64,000 bases of DNA from Arthrobacter sp. MYb229 (lineage in GTDB: Bacteria; Actinomycetota; Actinomycetes; Actinomycetales; Micrococcaceae): contig NZ_PCPS01000005.1 of assembly GCF_002975405.1 (NCBI RefSeq), forward strand, positions 1 through 64,000. Direction: 5' to 3'. A program made the translations under genes and the position numbers. The notes beneath the pieces were generated by a model. It was not told the DNA's origin. It saw only the letters and a list, made by a program, of their open reading frames with translations, and ran no database searches. This document shows positions 63,900 to 64,000 of the stretch, one piece after another (position 1 is the stretch's first letter; each line of letters starts with the position of its first letter).

Positions 63900-64000
63900 T
63901 TAAACCGATGCCAGAGGTTTGCCGTTGCGTCCATCGACGTCCATGGCGAACTCGTTGGTCAGATCCAGCGGAACGGTGTCCGGGATGACCACGCCTTCGG
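63900..64000 (-). CDS. Partial gene, C-terminus only
   Basis: The minus strand encodes the last 33 residues of a protein, containing VVIPDTVPLDLTNEFAMD and ending NGKPLASV before a TAA at 63902. The rest is beyond the window. In related genomes regulators such as ClgR, and cinA or pgsA, lie on this side of recA, so a ClgR-type regulator is one possibility, but the fragment is too short to identify. Confidence 0.55.
   Translation of the reverse strand, partial: EGVVIPDTVPLDLTNEFAMDVDGRNGKPLASV

Overview
The window is a stretch of actinobacterial core chromosome. High GC, GTG starts, the gene order recX-recA-DUF3046, miaB-miaA-dapF-hflX-dinG-lexA, hisC-hisB-hisH-priA, infC-rpmI-rplT with a DUF1844 neighbour, argCJBDFR and pheST, and protein sequences of Arthrobacter type point to Micrococcaceae (an Arthrobacter/Glutamicibacter-like organism). 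This is inferred from gene content and order; the 16S gene that would settle it lies just beyond the left edge. I saw no tRNA or rRNA gene body, CRISPR array, insertion sequence or prophage.

Layout. 1-400: minus-strand promoters and leader of an rRNA operon whose 16S gene starts off the left edge. 429-5640 (minus): tyrS, a HelD/HelR-type RNA polymerase-recycling ATPase, apt, and a mycothiol-dependent isomerase-like protein. 5772-16168 (minus): arginine biosynthesis, argC-argJ-argB-argD-argF-argR, with argH set apart by a DUF222/HNH gene and a plus-strand macrodomain gene; argG is not here. 16339-30424: mixed genes, including a quinone oxidoreductase, a secreted DUF5129 protein, a 1306-residue Pls/PosA-type poly-amino-acid synthetase followed by an M1 peptidase, a PadR-DUF1048-ABC transporter operon, a polyphosphate kinase 2 and small proteins. 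30603-38319 (minus): pheST, a LppM-like lipoprotein, a MutT-like Nudix protein, a SpoU methyltransferase and infC-rpmI-rplT. 38615-42455: DUF1844, two GNAT acetyltransferases, an MFS transporter and SseB. 42612-45913 (minus): histidine genes hisC-hisB-hisH-(49-aa membrane ORF)-priA. 45988-47315: divergent LysM protein and lexA sharing an SOS box. 47378-58333: GH76-like hydrolase, second DUF222/HNH protein, dinG, hflX, an RsmC-like methyltransferase, dapF, miaA, miaB. 58532-61327 (plus): an AT-richer, probably acquired gene for a Pif1-type helicase fused to a degenerate DnaQ-like domain, a BRCT domain and two membrane segments. 61457-64000 (minus): recX, recA with its SOS box, DUF3046 and a partial gene.

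How it works together. Three amino-acid routes (arginine, histidine, the dapF step to meso-diaminopimelate/lysine) sit beside translation genes (tyrS, pheST, infC/L35/L20, miaA/miaB, RNA methyltransferases, hflX) and an SOS set (lexA, LysM division inhibitor, recA, recX, dinG). Many monocistronic or operon-leading genes have a TANNNT hexamer 6-7 nt before the start codon and no Shine-Dalgarno, so leaderless transcription looks common, while internal operon genes use overlaps (ATGA/GTGA) or clear ribosome sites.

The strongest candidates for something little described are the Pif1/pseudo-DnaQ/BRCT/membrane fusion inserted between miaB and recX, and the Pls/PosA synthetase plus M1 peptidase pair whose adenylation code reads as lysine-like. 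Secondary points are the L20 protein with an extra C-terminal domain, infC with an apparent ATC start, a perfect 20-bp palindrome inside the start of recX, and an unannotatable 49-aa membrane ORF in the his operon.
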